DNA from: Noviherbaspirillum suwonense
Lineage (GTDB): Bacteria; Pseudomonadota; Gammaproteobacteria; Burkholderiales; Burkholderiaceae_D
DNA: 64,000 nt
Reading direction: 5' to 3'
Assembly (NCBI RefSeq): GCF_900182955.1
Contig: NZ_FXUL01000002.1
Span: 62,001 to 126,000, forward strand
The translations under genes and the position numbers were made by a program. The notes under the pieces were generated by a model. The model ran no database searches and was not told the DNA's origin. It saw only the letters and a list, made by a program, of their open reading frames with translations. Positions 22,173 through 32,266 of this stretch are shown in pieces. Within the stretch, counting starts at the first letter, position 1. Each line of letters begins with the position of its first letter.

Positions 22173-23246
22173 TCAGGCCGGCGCACGGAACAGGCTGCGC
22201 TCGCAGAACAGCGGCTCCGGCAGTTCCTGCGGCGGCGGCGCGTTGTGGTAGCGCTCGATCAGCTCGACTTCGTGGCGCGAGCCGAAGATCAGGCCGATGC
22301 GCTGGTGCAGCGAGGTCGGCGTCACCGACGTCACCGGCTGCCGGCCGGTGCTGGCGCGGCCGCCCGCCTGCTCCATCAGGAAGCCGATCGGGTTGGCTTC
22401 GTACAGCAGGCGCAGCCGGCCGGGCACCGCGCTGTTGCGGCTGTCGCGCGGGTAGAGGAACACGCCGCCGCGCATCAGGATGCGGTGGGCGTCCGCCACC
22501 ATGGAAGCAATCCAGCGCATGTTGAAGTCGCGCCCGCGCGGCCCGGTGCGCCCTGCCAGGCACTCGTTGACATAGCGAGTCACCGGCGGCTCCCAGAAGC
22601 GGCTATTGGACGCGTTGATGGCGAACTCGCCGGTGTCCGGCGGCACGCCGAGCCGGGCATGGGTCAGCATGAACTCGCCTAGCTGCGGGCACAGCGTGAA
22701 GCCGTTCACGCCATTGCCGACGGTGAGCACCAGCATCGTGGTCGGGCCATAGATCGCATAGCCGGCGGCGACCTGGCGTACGCCGGGCTGCAGGAAGTCG
22801 GCCGCTGTCACCGGCCGGTCGTCGTCGGCGCCGCGGAGCACCGAAAAGATGCTGCCGACCGACAGGTTGACGTCGATGTTGGACGAGCCGTCCATCGGGT
22901 CGAACACCAGCAGGTAGCGGCCGCGCGGATAGCAGCCGGGGATCTGGTAAGGCTGCTCCATTTCCTCCGAGGCCATGCCGGCAAGGTAGCCGCCCCAGTT
23001 GTTGCCTTCGACGAAGATGTCGTTGCTGATCACGTCCAGCTTCTGCTGCAGTTCGCCCTGCACGTTGATGGCGCCGTCGCTGCCCATCGTGCCGCCGAGC
23101 GCGCCGGCCGCGACCTTGCGGGCGATGCGCTTGCAGCACAGGGCGACATTGAGCAGCAGGCTGTTGAAGTCGCCGCCTGCTTCGGGAAAGCGGCGGCGTT
23201 CCTCGATCAGGAACTGGGTCAGGGTGATGCGCATGTCCGGGTTCAT
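22173..23246 (-). CDS. fbp: Fructose-1,6-bisphosphatase class I
   Basis: The 357-residue enzyme hydrolyses fructose 1,6-bisphosphate to fructose 6-phosphate in the Calvin cycle and gluconeogenesis. The metal-binding motif DPMDGSSN at about residues 116-123 is the clearest sign. [10 protein letters not shown] and the C-terminal [12 protein letters not shown] and [12 protein letters not shown] segments match class I FBPase. It lies between cbbY (51-base gap) and prk (16-base gap) in the operon. This copy is probably the one dedicated to autotrophic growth (CbbF), expressed with Rubisco. Confidence 0.96.
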   Translation of the reverse strand: MNPDMRITLTQFLIEERRRFPEAGGDFNSLLLNVALCCKRIARKVAAGALGGTMGSDGAINVQGELQQKLDVISNDIFVEGNNWGGYLAGMASEEMEQPYQIPGCYPRGRYLLVFDPMDGSSNIDVNLSVGSIFSVLRGADDDRPVTAADFLQPGVRQVAAGYAIYGPTTMLVLTVGNGVNGFTLCPQLGEFMLTHARLGVPPDTGEFAINASNSRFWEPPVTRYVNECLAGRTGPRGRDFNMRWIASMVADAHRILMRGGVFLYPRDSRNSAVPGRLRLLYEANPIGFLMEQAGGRASTGRQPVTSVTPTSLHQRIGLIFGSRHEVELIERYHNAPPPQELPEPLFCERSLFRAPA

Positions 23247-23297
23247 CTGCTGTCTCCACGGGTGGCTTCATTGTCGGGCGGCGCGCCGGCTGGCTTC

Positions 23298-24065
23298 TCA
23301 GCTGGCTTCGAACAGCGTGCCTTCATGCCAGTGCGCCAGCGCATCCAGGTCGACCCAGCGATGGTCGGCGCCGGCGATGTGCTGGCCCATCGTCTGGCCG
23401 GGGTCGCCGAGGTGCGGCAGCACCAGCAGCGCGCCGGCGAACGAATGCAGCGCGGTGTAGGCGGTGGGCGTGACGATGGTCGGGATGCCGGCCGCGGTGG
23501 CCGCGCGCAGTCCGTGCTCGGAATCCTCGAAGGCCAGGCAGGCGTAAGCCGGCAGCCCCAGTCCGCGCAGCGCCGCGTGGTAGATGTCCGGCGCCGGCTT
23601 CTTCTGGGCGACGGTGGCGCCGTCGCAGATCGCCTTGAAGAGCCTGCGCCAGTCCGGGCCGAAAGGCGCGCGCAGCAGCGCGTCGACATTGGCCGGCGTG
23701 GTCGTGGTGGCAATGGCCATCGGCATGCCGGCGGCATGGGCTTCCCGGATCAGCCGCAGCATGCCGGGACGCAGCGGCAGCCTGCCGCCCTCGACCTGTT
23801 CGGCATAGAGCCGCGTCTTCAGCGCGTGCAGCCGGTCCACCATGGTCCGGGCGCGCATGCTGCGCGCCTCGTCCGGGTCCGCCATGCGCCAGTAATGCAT
23901 GATGCGCTCCTTGCCGCCGGCCACCTGCAGCAGGCGGGTATAGAGCGCCTCGCTCCAGTACCAGTCCAGGCCGGCCTGCGCGAAGGCGGCGTTGAAGGCG
24001 GCCCGATGGGCGTCCTCGGTATCGGCAAGGGTGCCGTCGACATCGAAAATCAGGGCTTGCAGCAT
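23298..24065 (-). CDS. cbbY: CbbY-type HAD phosphatase
   Basis: The 255-residue HAD subfamily IA phosphatase begins with [14 protein letters not shown], which holds the nucleophile and acid/base Asp pair. [12 protein letters not shown], the Lys in QKKPAPD and the [11 protein letters not shown] motif complete the active site. In red-type Rubisco operons this protein degrades xylulose-1,5-bisphosphate, an inhibitory side product of Rubisco, so it works with the activase CbbX. That role is supported here by its place directly after cbbX (35 bases). A phosphoglycolate phosphatase function is the main alternative. Confidence 0.92.
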   Translation of the reverse strand: MLQALIFDVDGTLADTEDAHRAAFNAAFAQAGLDWYWSEALYTRLLQVAGGKERIMHYWRMADPDEARSMRARTMVDRLHALKTRLYAEQVEGGRLPLRPGMLRLIREAHAAGMPMAIATTTTPANVDALLRAPFGPDWRRLFKAICDGATVAQKKPAPDIYHAALRGLGLPAYACLAFEDSEHGLRAATAAGIPTIVTPTAYTALHSFAGALLVLPHLGDPGQTMGQHIAGADHRWVDLDALAHWHEGTLFEAS

Positions 24066-24100
24066 GATGGTTTCCCAGGTTGTGTTGGCATACGAAGGCG

Positions 24101-25021
24101 TCAGGCGGACGACGCCGGCGCGGCGGCCGGCGTGTCGGCGAATACGCGGCTTGCCAGCAGGTCGGCCGCGGTGATGGTGACCAGCGCATCGTCGTCCACC
24201 GCCTCCGGGCGATCGAGCAGGCGCGACGCATGCCGCAGCCTGGCCCGGTCCAATGCGTTGCGCATGCTGCGGGCGTTGGCGAAGTGCGGCTGGGCCATGC
24301 GCCGTTCGATGTAGCGGTGGAACAGGTCACCGGCCTCGCTGTCGAAGCGGTACTGCATCTGCGCCAGCATCAGCCCGGCGATCGTGGCCAGTTCCTCCAC
24401 GCCGTAGTCGGGGAAGTCGATATGGTGGGCGATGCGGGACGACATGCCCGGGTTGGACTCGAAGAAGCGGTCCATCCTGTCCTTGTAGCCCGCCAGGATC
24501 ACGACCAGGTCGTCGCGGTTGTTCTCCATCACCTGCAGCAGGATCTCGATCGCTTCCTGGCCGTAGTCGCGCTCGTTCTCCGGCCGGTACAGGTAATACG
24601 CTTCATCGATGAAGAGCACGCCGCCCATGGCCTTCTTCAGGATCTCCCGCGTCTTCGGCGCGGTGTGGCCGATGTACTGGCCGACCAGGTCGTCGCGGGT
24701 CACCGCGACCAGGTGGCCGCGCCGCAGGTAGCCGAGCTGGAACAGGATCTGCGCCATGCGCATCGCCACCGTCGTCTTGCCGGTGCCGGGATTGCCGGTG
24801 AAGCACATGTGCAGGCTGGGCGCGCCGGCCGCGAATCCGCGTTCCCGGCGCAGCTTGTCCACCAGCAGCAGCGCCGCGATGTCCCGGATGCGCGACTTGA
24901 CCGGCGCCAGCCCGACCAGCTCGCGGTCCAGCTGCGCCAGCAGCTCGCGTATGCCGGACGCGGCCAGCGCGGTGGCCAGCGTGCTGGCGGCGGCGGGCGG
25001 GGACAATTCGGTCACGGACAT
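24101..25021 (-). CDS. cbbX: Red-type Rubisco activase, AAA+ protein
   Basis: The 306-residue AAA+ ATPase remodels inhibited red-type Rubisco by pulling on the large-subunit C-terminus. Walker A is GNPGTGKT at residues 76-83, Walker B is VLFIDEA at 135-141, and a sensor-1-like [12 protein letters not shown] and arginine-containing helices follow. The [16 protein letters not shown] segment near the C-terminus is characteristic. It sits 11 bases after cbbS and upstream of cbbY, the classical order. The N-terminal 30 residues are Ala-rich and variable. Confidence 0.97.
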   Translation of the reverse strand: MSVTELSPPAAASTLATALAASGIRELLAQLDRELVGLAPVKSRIRDIAALLLVDKLRRERGFAAGAPSLHMCFTGNPGTGKTTVAMRMAQILFQLGYLRRGHLVAVTRDDLVGQYIGHTAPKTREILKKAMGGVLFIDEAYYLYRPENERDYGQEAIEILLQVMENNRDDLVVILAGYKDRMDRFFESNPGMSSRIAHHIDFPDYGVEELATIAGLMLAQMQYRFDSEAGDLFHRYIERRMAQPHFANARSMRNALDRARLRHASRLLDRPEAVDDDALVTITAADLLASRVFADTPAAAPASSA

Positions 25022-25032
25022 GGCGGTCGCTC

Positions 25033-25455
25033 CTACAGGTAACGTGCGCCTTCGGGCCGGGCCTGGGCCGCATAGCTTTCCAGTGTGTAGCGGATCGCGC
25101 GGCCCTCCGCTTCCTGCCGCACCAGCCGGAAGCCCGGTTCATGCGCGGGCCGGTTGACGATGAAGGACAGCACCACGCTTTCCACCGTGTGGGTCGAATC
25201 GAATGCGGTGACGCGGATGTAATGCGACGGGAAGGTGCGGCGGCAGCTGTCTAGCTCCAGCATGATGGCGGCCGCATCGCGCAGGTCGAACATCGGGTTG
25301 CCGAACATGTCCCAGTAGACGTTGCGCGGATGCGGGTCGTCGGTGTATTCGATGCCGACCGCCCAGCCGTTTCGCAGGCAGTAGTCGAGCTGTCTGGCGA
25401 TCTGCTCGTCGCTCAGGTCCGGCAGGTAGGAAAAGGTGCCTTGGGTAATGCGCAT
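25033..25455 (-). CDS. cbbS: Rubisco small subunit (red type, form IC)
   Basis: The 140-residue small subunit has [17 protein letters not shown] at its N-terminus and [11 protein letters not shown] in the middle. The extra C-terminal hairpin (about residues 110-140) is characteristic of red-type enzymes and projects into the central channel of the L8S8 complex. The start at 25455 is preceded by GAGGA. It begins 38 bases after cbbL. The length and sequence distinguish it clearly from green-type small subunits, which are about 110-120 residues. Confidence 0.96.
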   Translation of the reverse strand: MRITQGTFSYLPDLSDEQIARQLDYCLRNGWAVGIEYTDDPHPRNVYWDMFGNPMFDLRDAAAIMLELDSCRRTFPSHYIRVTAFDSTHTVESVVLSFIVNRPAHEPGFRLVRQEAEGRAIRYTLESYAAQARPEGARYL

Positions 25456-25493
25456 GATGTCCTCGCTGGTGCATTGATGGCTGGCGTCGCGGT

Positions 25494-27038
<1,545 letters not shown>

Positions 27039-27078
27039 TCAGGAAAAGCTGATAGGCATTAGCCGAAAACGGATTGCC

Positions 27079-27990
27079 ATGCGCCGCTATACCTTGAGGC
27101 AACTCGATACGTTTCTCGAAGTCGTGCGCTGCGGCTCGGTCTCGCGCGCCGCCGAGAAGCTGCACGTGACGCAGCCGGCGGTGTCGATGCAGCTGCGCCA
27201 GCTCGAGGACGGCCTCGGCGTGCCGCTGCTGGAGACGGTGGGCCGGCAGGTGCGGCTGACGGCGGCCGGCGTGGAGGTCGAACAGTGCGCGGCGGCCGCC
27301 ATTGCGCGCCTCAAGGAGCTCGACGACCTGGTGGCCGGGCATCGCGGGCTGAAGCAGGGCAGGGTCGACCTGGCCGTGGTCAGCACGGCGAAATACTTCA
27401 TGCCCATGCTGCTGGTGCGCTTTCGCGCGATGTTCCCGGAGATCGAGTTCTCGCTGCAGATCCATAACCGGGAAAGCATCATGAAGCTGCTGGCCCGCAA
27501 CGAGGTCGACCTGATCATCATGGGCCGTGCGCCCGAGGGCATCGACTGCTCCTCGACGGAATTCGCCACCAATCCGATGGGCGTCATCTGCGCGCCCAAC
27601 CATCCGCTGTCGCGCCGCCGGGGAGCGGCGATCTCGGTGCTGCAGGGACAGCAGTTCGTGGTGCGCGAACCGGGTTCCGGCACGCGCAGCGCGATGGAGG
27701 GCCTGTTCGCGGAACACGGCATCAGGCCCGAGATCGTGATGGAAATGCCCAGCAACGAGACCATCAAGCAGGCAGTGATGGCCGGCATGGGCATGTCCTT
27801 CCTGTCGCTGCGGACCGTGCGCAACGAGCTTGCGGCCGGGCATCTCGCGCTGGTCGACATCGTCGGCCTGCCGGTCATACGCCACTGGCACGTGACGCAC
27901 CTGAGCGCGAAGCGGTTGTCGCCGGCCGCGGATGCGTTGAAGCATTTCCTGATCGAGGAAGGCGGCCCGCTGATACGCGCCTGGGCCTGA
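27079..27990 (+). CDS. cbbR: LysR-type transcriptional activator of the Calvin operon
   Basis: This 303-residue LysR-family regulator has an N-terminal winged HTH (RQLDTFLEVVRCGSVSRAA followed by VTQPAVSMQLRQLED, residues 7-45). A periplasmic-binding-like effector domain follows from about residue 92 (VDLAVVSTAKYFMP). CbbR proteins sense metabolites such as NADPH, RuBP or PEP and activate the divergent cbb operon. The start at 27079 gives the canonical N-terminus MRRYTLRQLDTF; the frame is open 50 codons further upstream but covers the promoter region. The divergent position beside cbbL is the strongest evidence for the specific assignment. Confidence 0.94.
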   Translation: MRRYTLRQLDTFLEVVRCGSVSRAAEKLHVTQPAVSMQLRQLEDGLGVPLLETVGRQVRLTAAGVEVEQCAAAAIARLKELDDLVAGHRGLKQGRVDLAVVSTAKYFMPMLLVRFRAMFPEIEFSLQIHNRESIMKLLARNEVDLIIMGRAPEGIDCSSTEFATNPMGVICAPNHPLSRRRGAAISVLQGQQFVVREPGSGTRSAMEGLFAEHGIRPEIVMEMPSNETIKQAVMAGMGMSFLSLRTVRNELAAGHLALVDIVGLPVIRHWHVTHLSAKRLSPAADALKHFLIEEGGPLIRAWA

Positions 27991-28036
27991 GCCTGAGCGT
28001 GACTCTAAGTCTGCATCGGCAAAGGGCTGCGCCTGC

Positions 28037-28990
28037 TCACGGCGCATCGAGCGCGTTCCGTTCCAGCCGCAGGTAGAGCTGCTCGACGTTCTTCGCGTGC
28101 ATGTTGTCGTACTGCACCCAGTGGCGGTAGGCCGGCACCGGCGCGGCGGCCGCCGCTTCGCCGAGGCTGACGCGCCGGTCGTAGGCGGCCGCCACCGCCG
28201 GTCCCAGCAGCGCCAGGTAGGCATCCAGCTCCGCCAGCCGCGACGGCACGCTGACCGGCCCTTCGCCCGGGACGATGAGTTCCGCGCCCAGCGCCGTCAG
28301 GCTGGACAGCGCCGCGCGCCATTGGCCGAGGTCGGCGTCCCTCGCATCCGGTATGCGATCGAGCGACACCAGGCCGCCGCCGAACAGTGTCCGGCTGCGG
28401 CGGTCGTACACCGCGATGGAGCCCGGCGCGGAAGTCGGTCCGTAGTAGAGCAGGTCGATGGTCCTGCCGCCGGCGGTGATAGTGGTCGACTGCGACACGG
28501 TCAGGGTCGGGCGCACCACCTCGGTGTCTCTCATTTCCTCCGCGCCCAGCGTGTCGTTGAGCAGCTTCAGGCAGCGCATGCAGCGCGCGGCGATCAGCGC
28601 GTCGGTTTCCTGGTGCGCGATGATGGGCACGCCTGCGTTGCGCAGCATGCCGTTGCCGAACAGGAAAGCCGGATTCTGGTGGGTGTTGATGGCCAGCACG
28701 ACCGGCTTGGACGTGATCCGGCGCAGGTCGTCCAGCAGCTGGCGCGCCTGCCTGGCGCTGGTCCCGGTGTCGATGAGGATCACGCCCTCCGTGCCGACCA
28801 GGATGCCGGCATTGCCGACCACGCCGCGGTTGGCGGGCGCGGCCTGCCCGGTGGCGCCGATGACCGCGTACACATCCGGCGCAATCTGCTCCGGTTTCGG
28901 AACACCCGCAGCGCGCGCGATGCCGGCGGCGACAACCAGGTTCAGCAGCCAGGCAAGGGATGGCAGCAATCTTGCTAGAACAGATGTCAT
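28037..28990 (-). CDS. Metallo-beta-lactamase-fold protein of the quinoprotein cluster, metal site lost
   Basis: The 317-residue product has a signal peptide (residues 1-27) and resembles the 'quinoprotein relay system' metallohydrolases found with PQQ dehydrogenases. The fold markers GILVGTEGVILIDTGTS and ITSKPVVLAINTHQNP are present. The zinc motif HxHxDH reads H-Q-N-P-A-F (104-109). The other ligands seen in the intact neighbour (30935-31891) are also gone: His191 becomes Ser, Asp210 becomes Gly, and the PGHG His becomes Glu (PGEG). It should therefore be catalytically dead or non-zinc. Start at 28990 is chosen because it opens the signal peptide; the frame extends 80 codons upstream into the divergent gene. 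Confidence 0.78.
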   Translation of the reverse strand: MTSVLARLLPSLAWLLNLVVAAGIARAAGVPKPEQIAPDVYAVIGATGQAAPANRGVVGNAGILVGTEGVILIDTGTSARQARQLLDDLRRITSKPVVLAINTHQNPAFLFGNGMLRNAGVPIIAHQETDALIAARCMRCLKLLNDTLGAEEMRDTEVVRPTLTVSQSTTITAGGRTIDLLYYGPTSAPGSIAVYDRRSRTLFGGGLVSLDRIPDARDADLGQWRAALSSLTALGAELIVPGEGPVSVPSRLAELDAYLALLGPAVAAAYDRRVSLGEAAAAAPVPAYRHWVQYDNMHAKNVEQLYLRLERNALDAP

Positions 28991-29099
28991 GCGGAACGAT
29001 TCCGGTTCATCCGCGATGGCGATGCAGGCAACGCGGGCGATGAGCCCGACATGCGCGACATGCGCCGGCGCGGCCGATGCTTGACCAACAGGAGACCCG

Positions 29100-29444
29100 A
29101 TGAAGATTTCACTACCCATTGCAGTGTGGGCCCTTGCAATCCTTGTGCCCGGCATCTCCGCGGCAAACGACTTCCCGACCCAGTCGCGGATGGAGTATGT
29201 GCTGGAATGCATGAAGGACCATGACGGCAAGCACGAGTACCTTTACAAGTGTTCATGCGCGGTGGACCGGATTGCCCAGCAGCTGAAGTACAACGACTAC
29301 CTGGAAGCATCCACCGCGCTGCGCAACCAGTCGCTCAGCGGCGAACGCGGCGCGGAATTCTGCGATCCGCCAGAAATGCGCAGCATGGCCAGGAAGTACA
29401 AGAACGTGCAGCAGCAGGCGAACGAAGCCTGCTTCGTCAAATGA
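29100..29444 (+). CDS. Small secreted Cys-containing protein of unknown function
   Basis: I do not recognise the family of this 114-residue product. A signal peptide (to about residue 22, PGISAAND) is followed by a helical, charged domain with five cysteines in the mature part, including CMKDH, CSCAVDRI and EFCDPPE. Periplasmic location with disulfides or a bound cofactor is plausible. It overlaps the next gene by four bases (ATGA), so the two are co-translated. Its position between two quinoprotein-associated genes, and divergent from one of them, suggests a role in methanol dehydrogenase function or assembly, but nothing in the sequence proves this. Confidence 0.75.
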   Translation: MKISLPIAVWALAILVPGISAANDFPTQSRMEYVLECMKDHDGKHEYLYKCSCAVDRIAQQLKYNDYLEASTALRNQSLSGERGAEFCDPPEMRSMARKYKNVQQQANEACFVK

Positions 29445-30010
29445 TGCGGGCAAGGGCGGCATGGCTGGCGGCTTGCGCGCTGGTGATGGCGCTGGGCCTG
29501 CTGCTGCCGCCTGCCGCGGCGGCGGCCTCGCCATCATCGCCATCCCCGCCATCGGCGGCAACGCCGCTGAAAACCATCGTGCTGCTCGATTTCGAACTGA
29601 TCGACACCGGACTGGACCATGCATCCGACGCCGCCCAGCGCGAGCGCCTGCAGATGATCTCCCGGACGCTGCGCGAGGAATTCGCCGAGCGTCACCTGTA
29701 CAAGGTCCTGGACAGCCAGCCGGCCGCTGCGCTGATTTCGGACCTGGGCGGCCGCTTCAAGCTGTATGACTGCAACGGCTGCGACGTCGACATCGGCAAG
29801 GCGCTCGGCGCCGACCGCACGCTGACCGGATGGGTGCAGAAGGTCAGCAACCTGATCCTCAACATCAACATCCAGATCCGCGATGTCCGCTCGGGCGAGA
29901 TCGTGCTGGCGAGGTCGGTGGACATACGCGGCAATACCGACGCCAGCTGGCTGCGCGGCGTGCGTTACCTGGCGCGCGGCATGGAGGAAGCGCACCAGGG
30001 GAACCGCTGA
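29441..30010 (+). CDS. Secreted DUF2380/DUF3280-like protein
   Basis: The 189-residue product has a signal peptide (hydrophobic to about residue 30). A mature domain follows beginning LKTIVLLDFELIDTGLDHAS and continuing with FAERHLYKVLDSQPA, DCNGCDVDIGKALGADRTLTGWVQKVSNLIL and IQIRDVRSGEIV. This beta-alpha pattern resembles DUF2380/DUF3280 periplasmic proteins, which look like TolB N-terminal or LpoB-like domains; the assignment is from memory. The CNGC pair could form a disulfide. It is co-translated with the preceding small protein. A second ATG follows immediately at 29444. Function in the xox cluster is unknown. Confidence 0.72.
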   Translation: MMRARAAWLAACALVMALGLLLPPAAAAASPSSPSPPSAATPLKTIVLLDFELIDTGLDHASDAAQRERLQMISRTLREEFAERHLYKVLDSQPAAALISDLGGRFKLYDCNGCDVDIGKALGADRTLTGWVQKVSNLILNINIQIRDVRSGEIVLARSVDIRGNTDASWLRGVRYLARGMEEAHQGNR

Positions 30011-30044
30011 GCCGGCCTGCCGGCAACATCGTTCGGTTCGCCGC

Positions 30045-30935
30045 TCAGTTCGTGTTGATTTCGCCCGGCCTCACCTGTATCGCCGCCTTGAACGTCAGGT
30101 CGTTGGAGTCCACCGCGTCGACCGTCAGCGTTCCCTCCTGCCTCGGCACAAAGGAAAAACGGAAGTTCGGGTTTTCGCTGATCGAGATGTCGGTGTCCGC
30201 GCTCATGACCGGCCTGCCGTTATAGGCGACGTCGATATGCCGGACGTAGTGCGGCGGCGCGTAGAGGCGGGACACCTGGTCCATCGCCAGGCCGGACGAA
30301 TTCGGGTGCCGGATCATCAGCTGCGCCAGCAGCGGCTGGTTCAGCTGCGGCGTGCGCTCCAGCGTGAGCTTCATCCTGCCCAGTCCGGCTGCCGCCGCGG
30401 CCGGGTCCTTGCCCGCAGGCGCCGAGCAGCCGCCGGATGCCTTGACGAAACGGCTGGTCATATGCAGGCTGCCATCGCTCAGTTCGGCCACGACGCGGAT
30501 GCTGGTGTATTCCTCGACCCTGACCCGGGTTTCGATGTCGGCCTGGCCCAGGTCGGACGTCAGGTTGAACACCGCCGCGAGCGGCGCCGGGTTGTTGTCG
30601 ATGATCAGGTACAGCCGCCTGACGGTGAGCCCGCGGTCCTGCGGCGGCCGGGCGTGGATCGCAACCGGCACGACCGCGGCGTCCTCCGCGCGGACCGGCG
30701 TGATGAGTTCGAGCAGCTGTCCCTTGTCCTCGGCAATGGCCCGGTCCTGGAACAGGCCGGGCCGGATCCGCGACCAGTTGTCGGCGGCCGCGGCCGTCGT
30801 GGCCGCGGCGGCTGCAAGCACGACGCAGGCTGCCGCGCACGCATGCGCCGCGATCCTGCGCAGCGCCGGAAGCAAGGAAAACGCGGGACGCGTAATCGTC
30901 ATGCCGTGCCGTTCCGGGTTCGGATCATTGCTCAT
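30045..30935 (-). CDS. Quinoprotein dehydrogenase-associated SoxYZ-like carrier
   Basis: The 296-residue secreted protein looks like a fusion of SoxY-like (about residues 60-165) and SoxZ-like (about 185-296) beta-sandwich domains. Between them lies SGGCSAP, with Cys170 placed like the substrate-carrying Cys of SoxY. Such fusions are known beside PQQ-dependent dehydrogenases in methylotrophs, where their role is not established. The start at 30935 overlaps the stop of the upstream metallohydrolase gene (TGATG), so the pair is co-translated. A start 11 codons later (MTITRP) would give a shorter signal peptide. Confidence 0.85.
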   Translation of the reverse strand: MSNDPNPERHGMTITRPAFSLLPALRRIAAHACAAACVVLAAAAATTAAAADNWSRIRPGLFQDRAIAEDKGQLLELITPVRAEDAAVVPVAIHARPPQDRGLTVRRLYLIIDNNPAPLAAVFNLTSDLGQADIETRVRVEEYTSIRVVAELSDGSLHMTSRFVKASGGCSAPAGKDPAAAAAGLGRMKLTLERTPQLNQPLLAQLMIRHPNSSGLAMDQVSRLYAPPHYVRHIDVAYNGRPVMSADTDISISENPNFRFSFVPRQEGTLTVDAVDSNDLTFKAAIQVRPGEINTN

Positions 30936-31891
30936 CAGTTTTCCCATTCGAGTTCCGTATAGGCGGCAGTCACGTTGCGCGGATGGTAGTCGTCGAACAG
31001 CAGCCAGTTCGGCCGTTCCGCCTGTGCGGCGTCGGCAACCGCCTGGTCCAGCGTCTTCCTGTCGCGGATCGCCTGGCGCACGTCATGCAGCAATGCCTGC
31101 AGGTAGCGTTCCTGGTGACGCAGCGCATCCGGCCACGCGGCGGCGGGCGCGCCGTGGCCCGGGATGGCCAGCCGCACCGGCTGTCCGCGCAGCGTGTCCA
31201 TGGCCGCCAGCCAGCCCTTGAGGCTGCCGTCCAGCGCCGGCACGCGGCCCTCGAACAGCAGGTCGCCCAGCCACAGGGCGCCGCTCCGGCTGTCCAGCAC
31301 GGTGACATCGTTGTCGGTGTGCGCGGTCGGCCATGCGCGCAGCTGCAGCAGCCTGTCGCCAAGGTCGATCGACAGCGTCGATTCCACCGTTTTGCCGGGC
31401 GTGATCATCGCCGATGCCGACGCGGCCTCGTCGCCCAGCCGGGCCGCCAGCGACTTCCGATACACCGCCTTGCGCGCAAGCATCGCGGCGGCGAGATGCG
31501 CATGGCCGATGAAGACCGGGGCATCGGGCGCGAACGCGGCATTGCCGAACACGTGGTCCGGATGCATATGGGTGTTGATCACGTAGCAGACCGGCAGGCT
31601 GGTCTTCTGCCGTATCGCCATGCGCAGCCGCTGGCCGTTCGCCAGGCTGCCGCCGGTGTCGATGACGGCGACGCAGCGCCTGCCGACGATGAAGCCGCTG
31701 TTGGCGATCGCGCCCTGGTTGCCGGCGTTCATTTCCTGCTGCAGGCCCTGGTGGAAGAACAGGCCGGGCGCAAGCTCGCGCACCGGCAGCGCGGCATGCC
31801 CGGCGTCGGCGACAGCCATGCTGCCGCCGCCGACGCCAAGCATCGCCGGCAGCAGCATCAGGATAGGGCGCAGGATGCCGCACATGTTCAT
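30935..31891 (-). CDS. Quinoprotein relay system-type zinc metallohydrolase (MBL fold)
   Basis: The 318-residue secreted protein has an intact metallo-beta-lactamase site: HMHPDH at residues 108-113, His191 in AHTDND, Asp210 in LWLGDLLF and His246 in PGHGAP. The signal peptide spans about residues 1-30. It belongs to the SoxH-related group associated with PQQ dehydrogenases. The substrate is unknown; a thiol-ester or sulfur-linked intermediate on the SoxYZ-like partner is a reasonable guess. I chose the ATG at 31891, preceded by AAGGAAG, over several upstream ATGs. It lies divergently upstream of xoxF. Confidence 0.86.
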   Translation of the reverse strand: MNMCGILRPILMLLPAMLGVGGGSMAVADAGHAALPVRELAPGLFFHQGLQQEMNAGNQGAIANSGFIVGRRCVAVIDTGGSLANGQRLRMAIRQKTSLPVCYVINTHMHPDHVFGNAAFAPDAPVFIGHAHLAAAMLARKAVYRKSLAARLGDEAASASAMITPGKTVESTLSIDLGDRLLQLRAWPTAHTDNDVTVLDSRSGALWLGDLLFEGRVPALDGSLKGWLAAMDTLRGQPVRLAIPGHGAPAAAWPDALRHQERYLQALLHDVRQAIRDRKTLDQAVADAAQAERPNWLLFDDYHPRNVTAAYTELEWEN

Positions 31892-32266
31892 GAGGAGCGC
31901 TTCCTTTCCATCGTGCATCGACATGCGTGATGCAAGCGCCGCCGCAGCGGACGGTGGCGTAACCGGACAAGGGCTGCAAGCCGCATGCCAGCGGCGCGCG
32001 TTCGGCCTATGCCGCCGACGCGCGGTCATTGATACGAAATCGGAACAAGGCGCACGGCGGCCTGTTCATTTCCGGGGACATGTCCACGACGCAAATGCCG
32101 GCGTCGGCCAGGCTTCTGCCCCTTGGCGCAAGCGCTCCGGGCCGCCGGCGCGACTGGCATGCTAACTGCTACATGGTTTCCTGCTGGGAGATGCACAGGA
32201 TCACGAATGAATGGCCGAATTGACCGCAACGTTGATGCAGCGATTTGAAAACGACAGGAGACAGCC
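31892..32266. other. Divergent promoter region of the xox cluster
   Basis: These 375 bases separate the metallohydrolase start from xoxF. They hold the candidate sigma-54 site at 32155-32170 and a perfect 10-base palindrome GGACATGTCC (32076-32085). The xoxF ribosome site (CAGGAGA) comes just before its ATG. No open frame with protein-like composition is seen. Confidence 0.5.
32155..32170 (+). promoter_or_regulatory. Candidate sigma-54 promoter of xoxF
   Basis: TGGCATG-N4-CTGCT has GG and GC exactly ten bases apart and differs from the -24/-12 consensus TGGCACG-N4-TTGCW at two positions. Transcription would begin near 32181, leaving a leader of about 85 bases before the xoxF ATG. A sigma-54 activator gene is in the same cluster (37403-39379). 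Short motifs like this occur by chance in GC-rich DNA, so confidence is moderate. Confidence 0.42.
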
